Part shown: positions 9,013 to 17,694 of the stretch, in pieces
Numbering within the stretch: position 1 is the first letter of the stretch
Layout of the letters: each line of letters opens with the position of its first letter
Source: Bacteroidales bacterium
GTDB lineage: Bacteria; Bacteroidota; Bacteroidia; Bacteroidales; WCHB1-69
Length of the DNA stretch: 64,000 nt
Assembly: GCA_016288655.1 (NCBI GenBank)
Contig: JAEEKX010000034.1
Span: forward strand, 31,845-95,844
Direction: 5' to 3'
Position numbers and translations under genes: made by a program
The notes under the pieces: model-generated
Seen by the model: only the letters and a program-made list of their open reading frames with translations
Told to the model about the DNA's origin: nothing
Database searches by the model: none

Positions 9013-10197
9013 CTACTCTTCCGCCGCCAGTCCTCCCAAAGAGGTCTCCTTGTAAAGCGAAGGCAGGTCGTGACCCGTGGCCTTCATCACGCGCACCACT
9101 TGGTCGAAACTGACGATATGCTTGCCGTCGGAGATCACAGCGAAGACGGCGGCGTCGATGGCACGGATGGACGCGAACGCATTCCGTTCGATACAGGGCA
9201 CTTGCACCAATCCGCAGATGGGGTCGCAGGTCAGTCCGAGGTGGTGTTCCAGTCCCATCTCGGCGGCGTATTCCACCTGATACGACGATCCACCCATCAG
9301 TTGGCAGAAGGCGCCGGCGGCCATGGCGCACGCCGATCCGACCTCGCCCTGGCAGCCCACCTCCGCCCCGCTGATGGAGGCGTTGTACTTGATGAGGTTG
9401 CCGATGAGTCCAGCTGTGGCGAGGGCGTGCAATATCTTCTTGTCGTTGCGCTCGTACTGGGTATAGTAGGTGTAGAGCACGGCGGGTAGAACCCCGCACG
9501 AGCCGCACGTGGGCGCGGTGACGATGGTGCGTCCGCTGGCGTTCTCCTCCGCCACGGCAAAGGCATACACCGGCGTGGAGTAGCGATGCTGCAACGACTG
9601 GTTCATCGCCTGCACCCGCGAGTACATGGTGGAGGCCTTGCGCGGCAGCATCAAGCCGCCGGGGAGCGTGCTCTCGTGCTCCAAGCCGCCTTTGATGCAT
9701 TGCTGCATCTCCTCCCACACCCGCTGCAGGTAATCCCATATGTCGGCATCCTCACGGTCGGCGACGTATTCCCACAACTTGCGGTTGCCGATGTGAGCGA
9801 GGATGTCGTCCATGGTGGCGTACTCGTAGATGCGTTCCGTACCATGTCGGGTGCCGTCCTCGGAGATGTCGCCGCCGCCCACGCTGAAGTAGCGCTTGGT
9901 CAGCAGTTCCCTACCGTCGGCCCCCAAGGCCGTGAACTCCATGCCGTTGGGATGCTCCGGCAGGAAGATCTCCGGTTTCCAGAGGATCTCCACCGGCTTC
10001 GGCGCCAACGTCTCCACGATGGCCATGTCGGTCATGTGCCCCTTGCCCGTAGCCGCCAGACTGCCGTAAAGCACCACCCGGTAGCGCGCGCCATCCGGGG
10101 TCAAGGCCAAGAAGGTCGCGGCGGCCTTCGCCGGTCCCATGGTGTGCGAACTCGACGGCCCGCGTCCGATCTTGAAAATGTGCTTGATACTTTCCAT
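9013..10197 (-). CDS. sdaA: L-serine ammonia-lyase, single-chain iron-sulfur form
   Basis: A 394-residue enzyme that deaminates L-serine to pyruvate and ammonia using an oxygen-labile [4Fe-4S] cluster. The N terminus has the family signature KIGRGPSSSHTMGPAKA, followed by the beta domain (ALKGTGHxTD-like region: ATGKGHMTDMA). The catalytic alpha domain carries TAPTCGSCGVLPAVLY and CDPICGLVQVPCIERNA, which supply the cluster cysteines. It is slightly shorter than many homologues (about 400-460). Only three bases separate its ATG from the stop of the DUF748-like gene, so it is co-transcribed with it. With tnaA at the right edge it suggests pyruvate production from amino acids. Confidence 0.95.
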   Translation of the reverse strand: MESIKHIFKIGRGPSSSHTMGPAKAAATFLALTPDGARYRVVLYGSLAATGKGHMTDMAIVETLAPKPVEILWKPEIFLPEHPNGMEFTALGADGRELLTKRYFSVGGGDISEDGTRHGTERIYEYATMDDILAHIGNRKLWEYVADREDADIWDYLQRVWEEMQQCIKGGLEHESTLPGGLMLPRKASTMYSRVQAMNQSLQHRYSTPVYAFAVAEENASGRTIVTAPTCGSCGVLPAVLYTYYTQYERNDKKILHALATAGLIGNLIKYNASISGAEVGCQGEVGSACAMAAGAFCQLMGGSSYQVEYAAEMGLEHHLGLTCDPICGLVQVPCIERNAFASIRAIDAAVFAVISDGKHIVSFDQVVRVMKATGHDLPSLYKETSLGGLAAEE

Positions 10198-10200
10198 TAT

Positions 10201-12579
10201 CTATTCCTCCTCCAAGGCCTCCATGTCGATGCCGAACGACAACAGCGTCTTGCCCTTTGGGGTCTTTTTCTTGCCCAACGGCAGCACCTCTACACGGTCG
10301 GCGGCGACTCCCTGCGAGACCAGATGGCCGACGACCTGCTGGTTGCGGCGTTCGACGTTGGCTTCCACCTGCTGTCGAAGTTGCTCCACATCGTAGAGCG
10401 TCCGGCACTTCACCCGAATGTCGGCAGAGGTCGTGTCAGTCATACGGGAATTGACGTAGGAGACGAAAGCCCGCTGTGTCGGCTTGATCTCTTGAATCGC
10501 CTGGAAGTCTTCCATGCCCAACTGCTTGCCAGGATGCTTCTGCAAATAGAAATCGCGCTTGGCGTTGAAGAGCGCATACTCGCTGATGTTCTCCTCCATG
10601 TCAACCGACTGTTGAATAGTGAGTCTCAACTCGGGTTTCTGTTGCATCGCCGCGGCGATCTTGTTCAGTCGGTCAGACGACTCGCTACCCAAACCCTGCG
10701 GATGGATATCATAGACCATGTCGGCGAACAGGTCGGGATCGCCGCCGATGGCCTTGACCAGGAAATCGACCGGCGCGGCCAGCACCTTCACGAAGAGGTT
10801 GGCCAACGTCTTGAAGATGATCTTACGATAGGAGAAGGTCGGGTCGTTGATGTTGCCCGAAACCGGCAAGTCAAGGCGGATATTGCCCTTGCGGTCGGTG
10901 AGCACATACACGCCCGCCCGCAGCGGGATGTTGTACTCCGGCTTCATCTCCTTGATCTTCTTATCCACCTGACAGTTGTATATATCGACCTTGTTCTGGC
11001 TGGCGATGACAGCATCCGTCAGCGTGTTGTCGCTCACGAACGACAGCACGCCGTCGGTGATCGGGTAGGCCATGTATTCAACACTGTAGGGCGAAGCCAA
11101 CGTCATGGGTACGTTGCTCAGGAAGACCCTAAGTTTCATATTCTCGAAGTCGGAAAGGCAACCCGACCAGTCGGCCATGAGTTTGCCGCCGTCACCGACG
11201 ACAGCCCCGAGTTTCACGGCGAGGGGACCGTCCAAGTCGAAGTTGGGCGCCTTCATGGAGATCTGCTTCACGGGGATTCGAACTTCCTGCCTCATGGTAT
11301 GGTCAATGTAGTTGAAGGAGGAGTTCTCCAAAGAAAGATCGTCGATGTGCAGGCGGAATTTGGAGCGAATGGCGGCGGTGTCAGTCGCGGCAGTGGTGTC
11401 AGTCGCGGCGATGTCATCGGACGTGGCCGACGTGTCGGTTCCCAAGAAAGTGTCGAGGTTGGTGTGGTCTCCGAACTGCTCGTAGTCGAAGTGGGCTCCC
11501 GAAACGGCGAACCGTTTCAAGTGGAAGTTGCCCGTCATCGTGTTGACCTCGGCAATGTCCAAATTCACTTGGCCGACTTGGGCCACGGGAGCGCCGCTCT
11601 TGTCGGTCATCGACAGGTTGGCGAACTTGGCCGTGCCCGTCGCCACCACATCGAGGATATGGTCGGTGTTGCCCTTCAGGTTGAGGTCGGTGGTGAGCCG
11701 CCCGCCGAAGTCGCGGATATTGAGGAACTGCCGCAAGTACGGAGTAATGGTATTCAGTTCAAAATCAGTAAGTTTCACCGACAGGTCATACTCACTGCTA
11801 CGCATGCCGTAGAGAAGTTTCACCTTCAGCCCGCCGCCGTCGGCGAACTTCAGGTCAAGTCCGAGGTCGGTGTCTTCGGTGCTGAAGTAGATGCGCGGGA
11901 CCTTCACGGCCAGTTGTCGCAGGTCGAACTTGCTGCCCACCGAGGAGTCGCGATAGACCACACTCCCTTTCGAAACGGTGATGTTCCGCAAATCGACGGT
12001 CCAACTGCTCGGCTCGTCATCGTCGTCATCATCGTCCTTGTAAAATTCGATGATGTCGGTGAAGTTGAATCTCCCGGGCGACTGAATCACCTCAACGGAA
12101 GGGTTTTCCAGAGTTATCTCACTGATATACACCGTCTTTCCCAGCAATCTCCAAAGCGACATATTGACATAAAGGCGATCGAAGGCGACGAAGGTGTCGC
12201 GATCGTTCTGTTCCAGTCCCACGAATCCCTCCATCTCGACGCTGCCACGGAAGAGGTTGATATTCAAGTCTTCCATGGTAACCACACGGCCGCAGATCTG
12301 TTTGCTGTATTTCTCGATGACCCAATGGGCGATGGGCGAAATGAAGATGGCGAGGAGGAGGAAGAGTGCAACGAGGGAGCCGACGATCCAAAGGAGCACT
12401 TTGGTGATGCGTCGGAGCGGCTTCCTACGCTTCTTCGCTTTTCCGGCGGAGGCGTCGGGGGCCGTTTCCTCGGGTTGCGGGGCGGCCTGCCGAGGCGCAG
12501 ACTCGGTGGTGGTGTTTTCTACTTTCGGCTCTTCCACAAGGGGCGCCGGAGTTCCTTCTACTTCTTCCATCTCTTTCAT
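10201..12579 (-). CDS. AsmA/DUF748-like inner-membrane-anchored protein
   Basis: About 792 residues. The ORF track begins at a TTG (12585); I prefer the ATG at 12579. The first 50 residues are Glu/Pro/Ala-rich and cytoplasmic. A single transmembrane helix at about 55-78 (VLLWIVGSLVALFLLLAIF) is followed by a long periplasmic beta-rich part typical of AsmA-like/DUF748 proteins: SKQICGRVVTMEDLNINLFRG near the helix and SVEYMAYPITDGVLSF later. The last 100 residues (VERRNQQVVGHLVSQGVAADRVEV) resemble an OmpA-type C-terminal segment. The family is linked to envelope lipid transport or outer-membrane assembly; that role is inferred. A very acidic stretch KDDDDDDDEP occurs at about residue 195. It lies four bases after nadC and three before sdaA. 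Confidence 0.82.
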   Translation of the reverse strand: MKEMEEVEGTPAPLVEEPKVENTTTESAPRQAAPQPEETAPDASAGKAKKRRKPLRRITKVLLWIVGSLVALFLLLAIFISPIAHWVIEKYSKQICGRVVTMEDLNINLFRGSVEMEGFVGLEQNDRDTFVAFDRLYVNMSLWRLLGKTVYISEITLENPSVEVIQSPGRFNFTDIIEFYKDDDDDDDEPSSWTVDLRNITVSKGSVVYRDSSVGSKFDLRQLAVKVPRIYFSTEDTDLGLDLKFADGGGLKVKLLYGMRSSEYDLSVKLTDFELNTITPYLRQFLNIRDFGGRLTTDLNLKGNTDHILDVVATGTAKFANLSMTDKSGAPVAQVGQVNLDIAEVNTMTGNFHLKRFAVSGAHFDYEQFGDHTNLDTFLGTDTSATSDDIAATDTTAATDTAAIRSKFRLHIDDLSLENSSFNYIDHTMRQEVRIPVKQISMKAPNFDLDGPLAVKLGAVVGDGGKLMADWSGCLSDFENMKLRVFLSNVPMTLASPYSVEYMAYPITDGVLSFVSDNTLTDAVIASQNKVDIYNCQVDKKIKEMKPEYNIPLRAGVYVLTDRKGNIRLDLPVSGNINDPTFSYRKIIFKTLANLFVKVLAAPVDFLVKAIGGDPDLFADMVYDIHPQGLGSESSDRLNKIAAAMQQKPELRLTIQQSVDMEENISEYALFNAKRDFYLQKHPGKQLGMEDFQAIQEIKPTQRAFVSYVNSRMTDTTSADIRVKCRTLYDVEQLRQQVEANVERRNQQVVGHLVSQGVAADRVEVLPLGKKKTPKGKTLLSFGIDMEALEEE

Positions 12580-12589
12580 GGACAAGGGA

Positions 12590-13432
12590 TTAATCTATGG
12601 CACTAAATTTCAAACTCAGGTCCAGACTGCGGATCTGGTGGGTGAGCGCGCCGACGGAGATGTAATCGACGCCAGTCTCGGCATATTGGCGCAGGGTCTC
12701 GTCGGTGATGCCGCCGGAGGCCTCTGTCTCGCAGCGGCCGTCGATCAGCTGCACGGCCTCGCGGCACTGATCGACCGTGAAGTTGTCGAGCATGATGCGA
12801 TCCACGCCGCCGTGGGCAAGCACGCGCCGCACGTCGTCGAGCGACCGCGTCTCCACCTCAATCTTCAGGTTCAACCCCTTGGCTTTCAGGTAGTCATGGG
12901 TCTTGTCAATGGCCTGCTCGATGCCGCCGGCGAAGTCGATGTGATTATCCTTCAGCATGATCATGTCGAAAAGCCCGAAGCGGTGGTTGGAGGCGCCGCC
13001 GACCTTCACAGCGTACTTCTCGAAGTAGCGCATGTTGGGGGTGGTCTTGCGGGTGTCGAGGATAGTGGTGCGGGTGCCCTTCACCAGGTCGGCGTAATGG
13101 CGCGCGCTGGTGGCGATGCCGCTCATGCGTTGCATAAAGTTGAGCACAGTGCGCTCGGCGGTGAGCATGCTCCGCGCCGGCCCGCGCAGGATGAAGACGA
13201 TGTCGCCCCGGCGGATCTCGTCGCCGTCGTGCATCAACTGTTCCATCTCGATGGCGGGATCGACGATGCGGATGACCTGCTTGGCCACCTCCACGCCGGC
13301 GAGGATGCCCTCCTGTTTCACCAACAGTTTCATCTGTCCGCGGCGATCCGCGGGGATGCAAGCCAACGAGGAGTGGTCGCCATCGCCCACATCTTCCAAA
13401 ATACTCTGTCTGATAATCTCTTCCTGATTCAT
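12590..13432 (-). CDS. nadC: Nicotinate-nucleotide pyrophosphorylase (quinolinate phosphoribosyltransferase)
   Basis: A 280-residue cytoplasmic enzyme of NAD synthesis that turns quinolinate and PRPP into nicotinate mononucleotide. Signatures: EDVGDGDHSSLACIP at the N terminus, RTVLNFMQRMSGIAT, the phosphate/quinolinate loop TRKTTPNMRYFEKYAVKVGG, then NHRFGLFDMIMLKDNHI and the C-terminal EASGGITDETLRQYAETGVDYISVG. Length is standard. It is second in the operon, ten bases after the META lipoprotein gene and four before the DUF748-like gene. No nadA or nadB is in the window. Confidence 0.96.
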   Translation of the reverse strand: MNQEEIIRQSILEDVGDGDHSSLACIPADRRGQMKLLVKQEGILAGVEVAKQVIRIVDPAIEMEQLMHDGDEIRRGDIVFILRGPARSMLTAERTVLNFMQRMSGIATSARHYADLVKGTRTTILDTRKTTPNMRYFEKYAVKVGGASNHRFGLFDMIMLKDNHIDFAGGIEQAIDKTHDYLKAKGLNLKIEVETRSLDDVRRVLAHGGVDRIMLDNFTVDQCREAVQLIDGRCETEASGGITDETLRQYAETGVDYISVGALTHQIRSLDLSLKFSAID

Positions 13433-13442
13433 GTATATAGGA

Positions 13443-13925
13443 TTAATTTTCCTTATCTGCCTTGAAGCGAAGCACTTCCACTTCCTTCTTGGTTCCGTCT
13501 TTCAGTGTCTTCTCCGCCCGGATGATCAACATATCCTTGACAATAACGTAGGTGGTGCGCTCGGATTGAAGCGCGGAGATGAAATCGTACTCCAACTCCA
13601 TGGCATTGCAGAGGCGCTTGGTGGAGCCATCGTATTTGAAGCTGATCTTGCCGCTCCGATTGGCGTAAAATGTGCCGAAGAAGGAGTTGCACCCTAAACA
13701 CCCTGTCATCCGATCGCCAGAGAAGATGATGTAGGGAACTTCAGGAGCGTCTTTCAACGGCTCCGAGTTCAGACTGACGAGCACCCACTTGGTCTCCCGA
13801 AGCGGAGTGTCCGATTCCTGCGCCGCCGTAGCAGATTCGGCGGTGCCGTCCGCGGTTGCCTTGGTCGTGTGACAGCCGCATGCACAGAGAGAAACGACAG
13901 CGAAAAGCAATAAGATTTTTTTCAT
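13443..13925 (-). CDS. META domain lipoprotein
   Basis: A 160-residue lipoprotein. The N terminus MKKILLLFAVVSLCACGC gives a signal peptide with candidate lipobox cysteines near residues 14-18. After a 30-residue linker comes one META domain: TKWVLVSLNSEPL, then MTGCLGCNSFFGTFYANRSGKI, and a C-terminal part ending in strands. META domains occur in HslJ-type heat-shock or secreted proteins, and their molecular role is unclear. It is first in the minus-strand operon leading to nadC, DUF748 and sdaA. A TAACTTTG promoter lies about 47 bases upstream, and an AAGGAA sequence just before the ATG is an above-average ribosome binding site for this genome. Confidence 0.87.
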   Translation of the reverse strand: MKKILLLFAVVSLCACGCHTTKATADGTAESATAAQESDTPLRETKWVLVSLNSEPLKDAPEVPYIIFSGDRMTGCLGCNSFFGTFYANRSGKISFKYDGSTKRLCNAMELEYDFISALQSERTTYVIVKDMLIIRAEKTLKDGTKKEVEVLRFKADKEN

Positions 13926-13971
13926 TTCCTTGATTTTTTTAGCGTTGCGAATACAATGCGATTAGCGGCTG

Positions 13972-13979
13972 CAAAGTTA
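13972..13979 (-). promoter_or_regulatory. TAnnTTTG promoter element for META-nadC-DUF748-sdaA operon
   Basis: The minus strand reads TAACTTTG followed by CAGCCGC. It is the only good -7 element in the gap before 13925. Together with 14057-14064 it defines a divergent promoter region. Confidence 0.7.
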
Positions 13980-14056
13980 CACGATTTTCTTAAAAATAAG
14001 GTTATCAAAAAATAATATTTTTGCAAAATAAACCATTTTATTCAAAATAAATCATG

Positions 14057-14064
14057 TAATTTTG
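14057..14064 (+). promoter_or_regulatory. TAnnTTTG promoter element for the 14092 gene
   Basis: TAATTTTG followed by CAGAC. The start used by the ORF track (TTG at 14062) is inside this element, so translation must begin downstream, at the ATG at 14092. Confidence 0.7.
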
Positions 14065-14091
14065 CAGACTATAAATCAAAATCATACCACA

Positions 14092-14814
14092 ATGAAAAAA
14101 CTGGTACTTTCTATTTTGGCAATGGCCTTCACAATGACCGCTTTCTCACAGGGCATCAACTTGTTATATCATAACGCCCCCGTAGGCGACACCCTCAACT
14201 TCTATTGCACCAACATGGAAGACGAGAATCAGTTAGACCTGATTGTGCAGAACAACACGTCGGATTCGGTCTATTTGAGGGTCGTCAAGGATGTAGTGAG
14301 TGAGCTGGACGGTTCCTACAACACCTTCTGCATGGGCAACTGCTACGATCCGTCGGTGACGACTTCGCCCATCACCTTGAACTTAGCCCCGGGTGAGAGT
14401 TCCGACCCCTCAACGCTTCACTTCATTTACTACCCTGGCAACCAATACGGCACCACTACCGTCGTCTATAGCTTCACCGACGAGAGAAGCGAATCCGCCA
14501 CGGTCGTGGTCAATTACATCACTCTGTCGGAAGGCATCGACAACCACGTTGTCAACGCCAAGGCCTTCAACGCCTATCCGAACCCGGCCACCTCGCAGGT
14601 GACCGTTCAGTACGACCTGTCCAACTGGCAGCCCGGCGACAAGAGCCGCCTCGTCGTCACCAGTCTGGTCGGCAACCAGGTGCGTGCCACCAACCTCTCC
14701 GGTGCCACTGGCCGTGCCACCCTCGACATCTCCGACCTCGTCGCCGGCATCTACTTCTACTCCCTTGAAGTCAACGGCCAGGTTGTCACCACAAAAAAAC
14801 TTATCGTCAAGTAA
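14092..14814 (+). CDS. Small T9SS cargo protein of unknown function
   Basis: About 240 residues from the ATG at 14092. It has a signal peptide (MKKLVLSILAMAFTMTAFSQ) and a 130-residue beta-sandwich-like region (LNLAPGESSDPSTLHF, then YGTTTVVYSFTDERSESATVV). That arrangement looks like an Ig-like or 'DUF1573-type' fold, but I cannot assign a family. The last 80 residues are a T9SS type A tail (AYPNPATSQVTVQYDL, LVAGIYFYSLEVNG, KKLIVK). It should be secreted to the surface. The acyl-CoA ligase gene begins nine bases after its stop, so the two are probably co-transcribed despite unrelated roles. Confidence 0.85.
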   Translation: MKKLVLSILAMAFTMTAFSQGINLLYHNAPVGDTLNFYCTNMEDENQLDLIVQNNTSDSVYLRVVKDVVSELDGSYNTFCMGNCYDPSVTTSPITLNLAPGESSDPSTLHFIYYPGNQYGTTTVVYSFTDERSESATVVVNYITLSEGIDNHVVNAKAFNAYPNPATSQVTVQYDLSNWQPGDKSRLVVTSLVGNQVRATNLSGATGRATLDISDLVAGIYFYSLEVNGQVVTTKKLIVK

Positions 14815-14823
14815 ATCAAGGCC

Positions 14824-16587
14824 ATGGAAGTCACCAGACTCTTCGACCTCCTGCCCCATTATGCCATGCAATTCCCCCGTGAGGACGCGCTCAACGGGAA
14901 GGAGAATGGCATTTGGCGGCACTACGGCATCAAGCAATATGTATCCATCGTCAACAACATCAGTTACGGACTGATGCAGTTGGGCATCAAGAAGGGCGAC
15001 AAGATCGCGTCGGTCAGTTCCGGGCGTCCCGAGTGGAACTTCCTCGACATGGCCATCATGCAACTCGGCGCCATCCATGTGCCCATCTATCCCACCATCA
15101 GCGAGAGCGACTACAAGTTCATCCTGCATAACGCGGATGTGAAGATGGTATTCGTCTCCGGCTGGGACATCCTGCGCAAGATCGAGAACATCCTCTCTGA
15201 AATTCCGCAGTTGAAGGACAATGTATATACATTCCGAAACCTGCGCGGCTACCGCCATCTCAACGAGGTGATCGAATTGGGCATCGCCAACCCGAGTCCG
15301 CAGTATTTAGAGGACATCAAGGAGCGCATCTCGCCCGACGACGTGGCCACCATGATCTACACCTCCGGCACCACCGGCACCATGAAGGGCGTGCAACTCA
15401 CCCACACCAACATCATCGCCAACTTCAAGGCGATCCTGCCCATCGTGCCCACGCATGCGCAGACGAAAGTGTTGAGTTACCTGCCGTTGTGCCACATATA
15501 CGAGCGCATGATGATCTACGCCTGGCACTACCTCGGCATTCCCATCTACTATGCCGAGAGTCTCGGCACCATCGCCGCGGACCTGCAGGACGTGAAACCC
15601 ACCATCCTCACCACCGTGCCGCGTTTGTTGGAGAAGTTCTACGACCGCTTCGTGGCCACGGGCCGCAAGTTGCCGAAGAGCAAGAAGAAGATCTTCTTCT
15701 GGGCCGACGAGGTGGCCAGCCGATATGACATTGAGGGGCGCACCCGCAAGTACGACCGGCAGTTGCGCACGGCCCGGAGTCTGGTACTCAACAAGTTCAA
15801 GAATGCCTTGGGGGGCAAGATCGACGTCATCGTATCTGGTGGCGCGGCCATCCAGCCCCGTCTGTGCCGCATCTTCTGGGCGGCGGGCATGCCCGTGCTC
15901 GAGGGCTATGGCCTCACGGAGACCTCGCCTGTCATCGCCGTCAGCAGTTTCTTCAAGAACGGCATGAAGTTCGGAACGGTGGGTCAACCGCTGCCGGGCG
16001 CCGAGGTCAAGATCGGCGACGACGGCGAGATCCTCACCCGCGGCGCCTGCGTCACGCAGGGCTACTACAACCTGCCCGAGCAGACGAAGGAGGCCATCGA
16101 CGAGGAGGGCTGGTTCCACACCGGCGACATCGGCGAGTTTGAGCCGGAAGGACAGTTGAAGATCACCGGCCGCAAGAAGGAGATGTTCAAGACGGCCTTC
16201 GGCAAGTATGTCGTCCCCACGCAGGTGGAGGGCAAGTTCGCCGAGGACTCCCTGATCGACAACATCATGGTTGTGGGCGAGAACAAGAAATTCGCCGCCG
16301 CCCTCATCGTCCCCAACTTCGCCGACCTGCGTTCGTGGTGCGCCCGCAAGGGCATCACCTACACCACCAACGAGGAGATGGTGAAGCACCCCGACGTGCT
16401 CAAGAAATACAAGAAGGTGGCCGACAAGTGCAACGCCGAACTCAGCGAGACCGAGCGGGTGATGAAGTTCATCCTCATCGACTACGAGTGGGGTATCAGC
16501 ACGGGCGAACTCACCCCGACGCTCAAACTCAAGCGCCGTTTCATCGCAGAGAAATACGCCGACAAGATCGAAGAGCTGTTCGTGTAG
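14824..16587 (+). CDS. Long-chain fatty acid--CoA ligase (AMP-forming)
   Basis: A 587-residue AMP-binding enzyme that activates fatty acids to acyl-CoA. The P-loop-like A3 motif is MIYTSGTTGTMKGVQLTH (about residues 176-193). Later motifs are YLPLCHIYERM, VSGGAAIQPRLCRIFWAAG, EGYGLTETSP, then WFHTGDIGEF and the hinge/adenylation motif KITGRKKEMFKTAFGKYVVP. Length matches the bacterial FadD/long-chain type rather than the shorter acetyl-CoA synthetase type. There is no signal peptide. It follows the small T9SS cargo gene by nine bases. Chain-length preference cannot be read from the sequence. Confidence 0.93.
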   Translation: MEVTRLFDLLPHYAMQFPREDALNGKENGIWRHYGIKQYVSIVNNISYGLMQLGIKKGDKIASVSSGRPEWNFLDMAIMQLGAIHVPIYPTISESDYKFILHNADVKMVFVSGWDILRKIENILSEIPQLKDNVYTFRNLRGYRHLNEVIELGIANPSPQYLEDIKERISPDDVATMIYTSGTTGTMKGVQLTHTNIIANFKAILPIVPTHAQTKVLSYLPLCHIYERMMIYAWHYLGIPIYYAESLGTIAADLQDVKPTILTTVPRLLEKFYDRFVATGRKLPKSKKKIFFWADEVASRYDIEGRTRKYDRQLRTARSLVLNKFKNALGGKIDVIVSGGAAIQPRLCRIFWAAGMPVLEGYGLTETSPVIAVSSFFKNGMKFGTVGQPLPGAEVKIGDDGEILTRGACVTQGYYNLPEQTKEAIDEEGWFHTGDIGEFEPEGQLKITGRKKEMFKTAFGKYVVPTQVEGKFAEDSLIDNIMVVGENKKFAAALIVPNFADLRSWCARKGITYTTNEEMVKHPDVLKKYKKVADKCNAELSETERVMKFILIDYEWGISTGELTPTLKLKRRFIAEKYADKIEELFV

Positions 16588-16593
16588 GTGTGT

Positions 16594-16610
16594 GGAAGCC
16601 GGTGGCTTCC
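16594..16610. terminator. Hairpin after acyl-CoA ligase gene
   Basis: GGAAGCC-GGT-GGCTTCC is a perfect seven-base-pair stem starting seven bases after the stop at 16587. There is no clean U tract, so terminator function is likely but not certain. It sits between two convergent genes and could act on either strand. Confidence 0.5.
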
Positions 16611-16650
16611 GAAGACACGCAAAATTATTAACTTGATATGAATGAGATTA

Positions 16651-17529
16651 TTAGCGCATACTGGTGCTTATAATCCCATCGTGGTAAAACTCTCCGTATT
16701 CATCGCGTATCCATGTGACCGTATGGCCTTCCAACCTTCCCCGAATATACGAATAACTTATCTCCTCTTCCGTCTCCTTCTCCATGTTCACGTCAACAAT
16801 GCCGTTGGTCCGCAGGATCACATTTGTGATTTTCATCCCGTCGGCCTTGACTTGTCTCAGCAGTTTGTCGCTGTTGGTCAGACCGGCAAGCCAGGAATAG
16901 GACATCTCCTTTCCTGGATACTCTTGCAAATCCCCATTGTCATCCACATATAAATAATAGGTATAGTAGCAACGTCCCACGGTCATACGGGCGTTTTTAT
17001 CATACATCATATTCAAGTCAGTTGTTACGCAGGTGTACTCTCTATCCGCCAACCATTTCAGTGCGCCTGGGCTTTCGATTTCGGCAAGATTATCATTGCT
17101 GAACTTGTACAAGTAGTTGATAGCGCCGGGGCCGCCCCAACCGATGGAGAAAGAGAGCAGAGCTTCCGCACCATCCTTGGTTGAGAAGCGGTGCAACTCC
17201 ACATCTGAATACAAAAACCCAACGAGTCCCTCGTCTGTCAAACTTTCCACCTTTACATCGCCATTTATCCTGTGGACGAGGAACAGATAATACGTTTTGT
17301 CATCATCCTCCGAACTCGGGGTCATCACGACGGCAATGATCTCGCTCTTCCCGTCATAGTCAAAATCATCATAAAAGACCTTCCAATCATCAAAAGCAGC
17401 CAAAGTCTCTTTAGGAGCCGCCGCTTTCAATGCTTGGAGGAATTCCTTCTTCTGGGAAGTGGTGTTCTGGGCCGCACCGACCATTGTCAGCAACAAGAGA
17501 ACAACAATCAAGACACTTTTTCTCATCAT
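16651..17529 (-). CDS. Secreted protein of unknown function
   Basis: About 292 residues from the ATG pair at 17529/17526. The ORF-track start at 17547 is a TTG just past a promoter element and is unlikely. The signal peptide is MMRKSVLIVVLLLLTMVGAAQ. The mature part contains DDFDYDGKSEIIAVVM, an Asp-rich turn like those in VCBS/FG-GAP repeats, followed by FLVHRINGDVKVES and SIGWGGPGAINYLYKF. There is no T9SS tail and no catalytic motif I recognise. It lies just downstream of the giant surface-protein gene on the same strand, but its own promoter and the terminator between them suggest separate transcription. Confidence 0.75.
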   Translation of the reverse strand: MMRKSVLIVVLLLLTMVGAAQNTTSQKKEFLQALKAAAPKETLAAFDDWKVFYDDFDYDGKSEIIAVVMTPSSEDDDKTYYLFLVHRINGDVKVESLTDEGLVGFLYSDVELHRFSTKDGAEALLSFSIGWGGPGAINYLYKFSNDNLAEIESPGALKWLADREYTCVTTDLNMMYDKNARMTVGRCYYTYYLYVDDNGDLQEYPGKEMSYSWLAGLTNSDKLLRQVKADGMKITNVILRTNGIVDVNMEKETEEEISYSYIRGRLEGHTVTWIRDEYGEFYHDGIISTSMR

Positions 17530-17551
17530 GTTCGTTTTTTTTAACAACCTG

Positions 17552-17559
17552 CAAAATTA
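17552..17559 (-). promoter_or_regulatory. TAnnTTTG promoter element for the 16651-17529 gene
   Basis: The minus strand reads TAATTTTG followed by CAGG, 23 bases before the ATG at 17529. It rules out the longer TTG start at 17547. Confidence 0.65.
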
Positions 17560-17643
17560 TAACTTTTGACGAAATCTATAAAATATTTTTACGGTCAGCA
17601 ATAAAAAAAAACATCAAAACATGCAACCAACTCCTCTCCCCAT

Positions 17644-17674
17644 AAAAAAAACCCCCAGGTTTCCCCAGGGGTTT
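17644..17674 (-). terminator. Rho-independent terminator of the giant gene
   Basis: On the minus strand AAACCCC, an 11-12 base loop region and GGGGTTT are followed by a run of T (GGGGGTTTTTTTT). It begins about 20 bases after the TAA of the 6,685-codon gene. Confidence 0.75.
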
Positions 17675-17694
17675 GACTTTCGCAAATGCAGGAT

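Noticed and set aside
9586-12606. Plus-strand ORF of 1006 codons opposite sdaA and the DUF748-like gene
   Set aside because: It spans two well-supported minus-strand genes and their junction, and shows no domain; shadow of GC-rich codon use.
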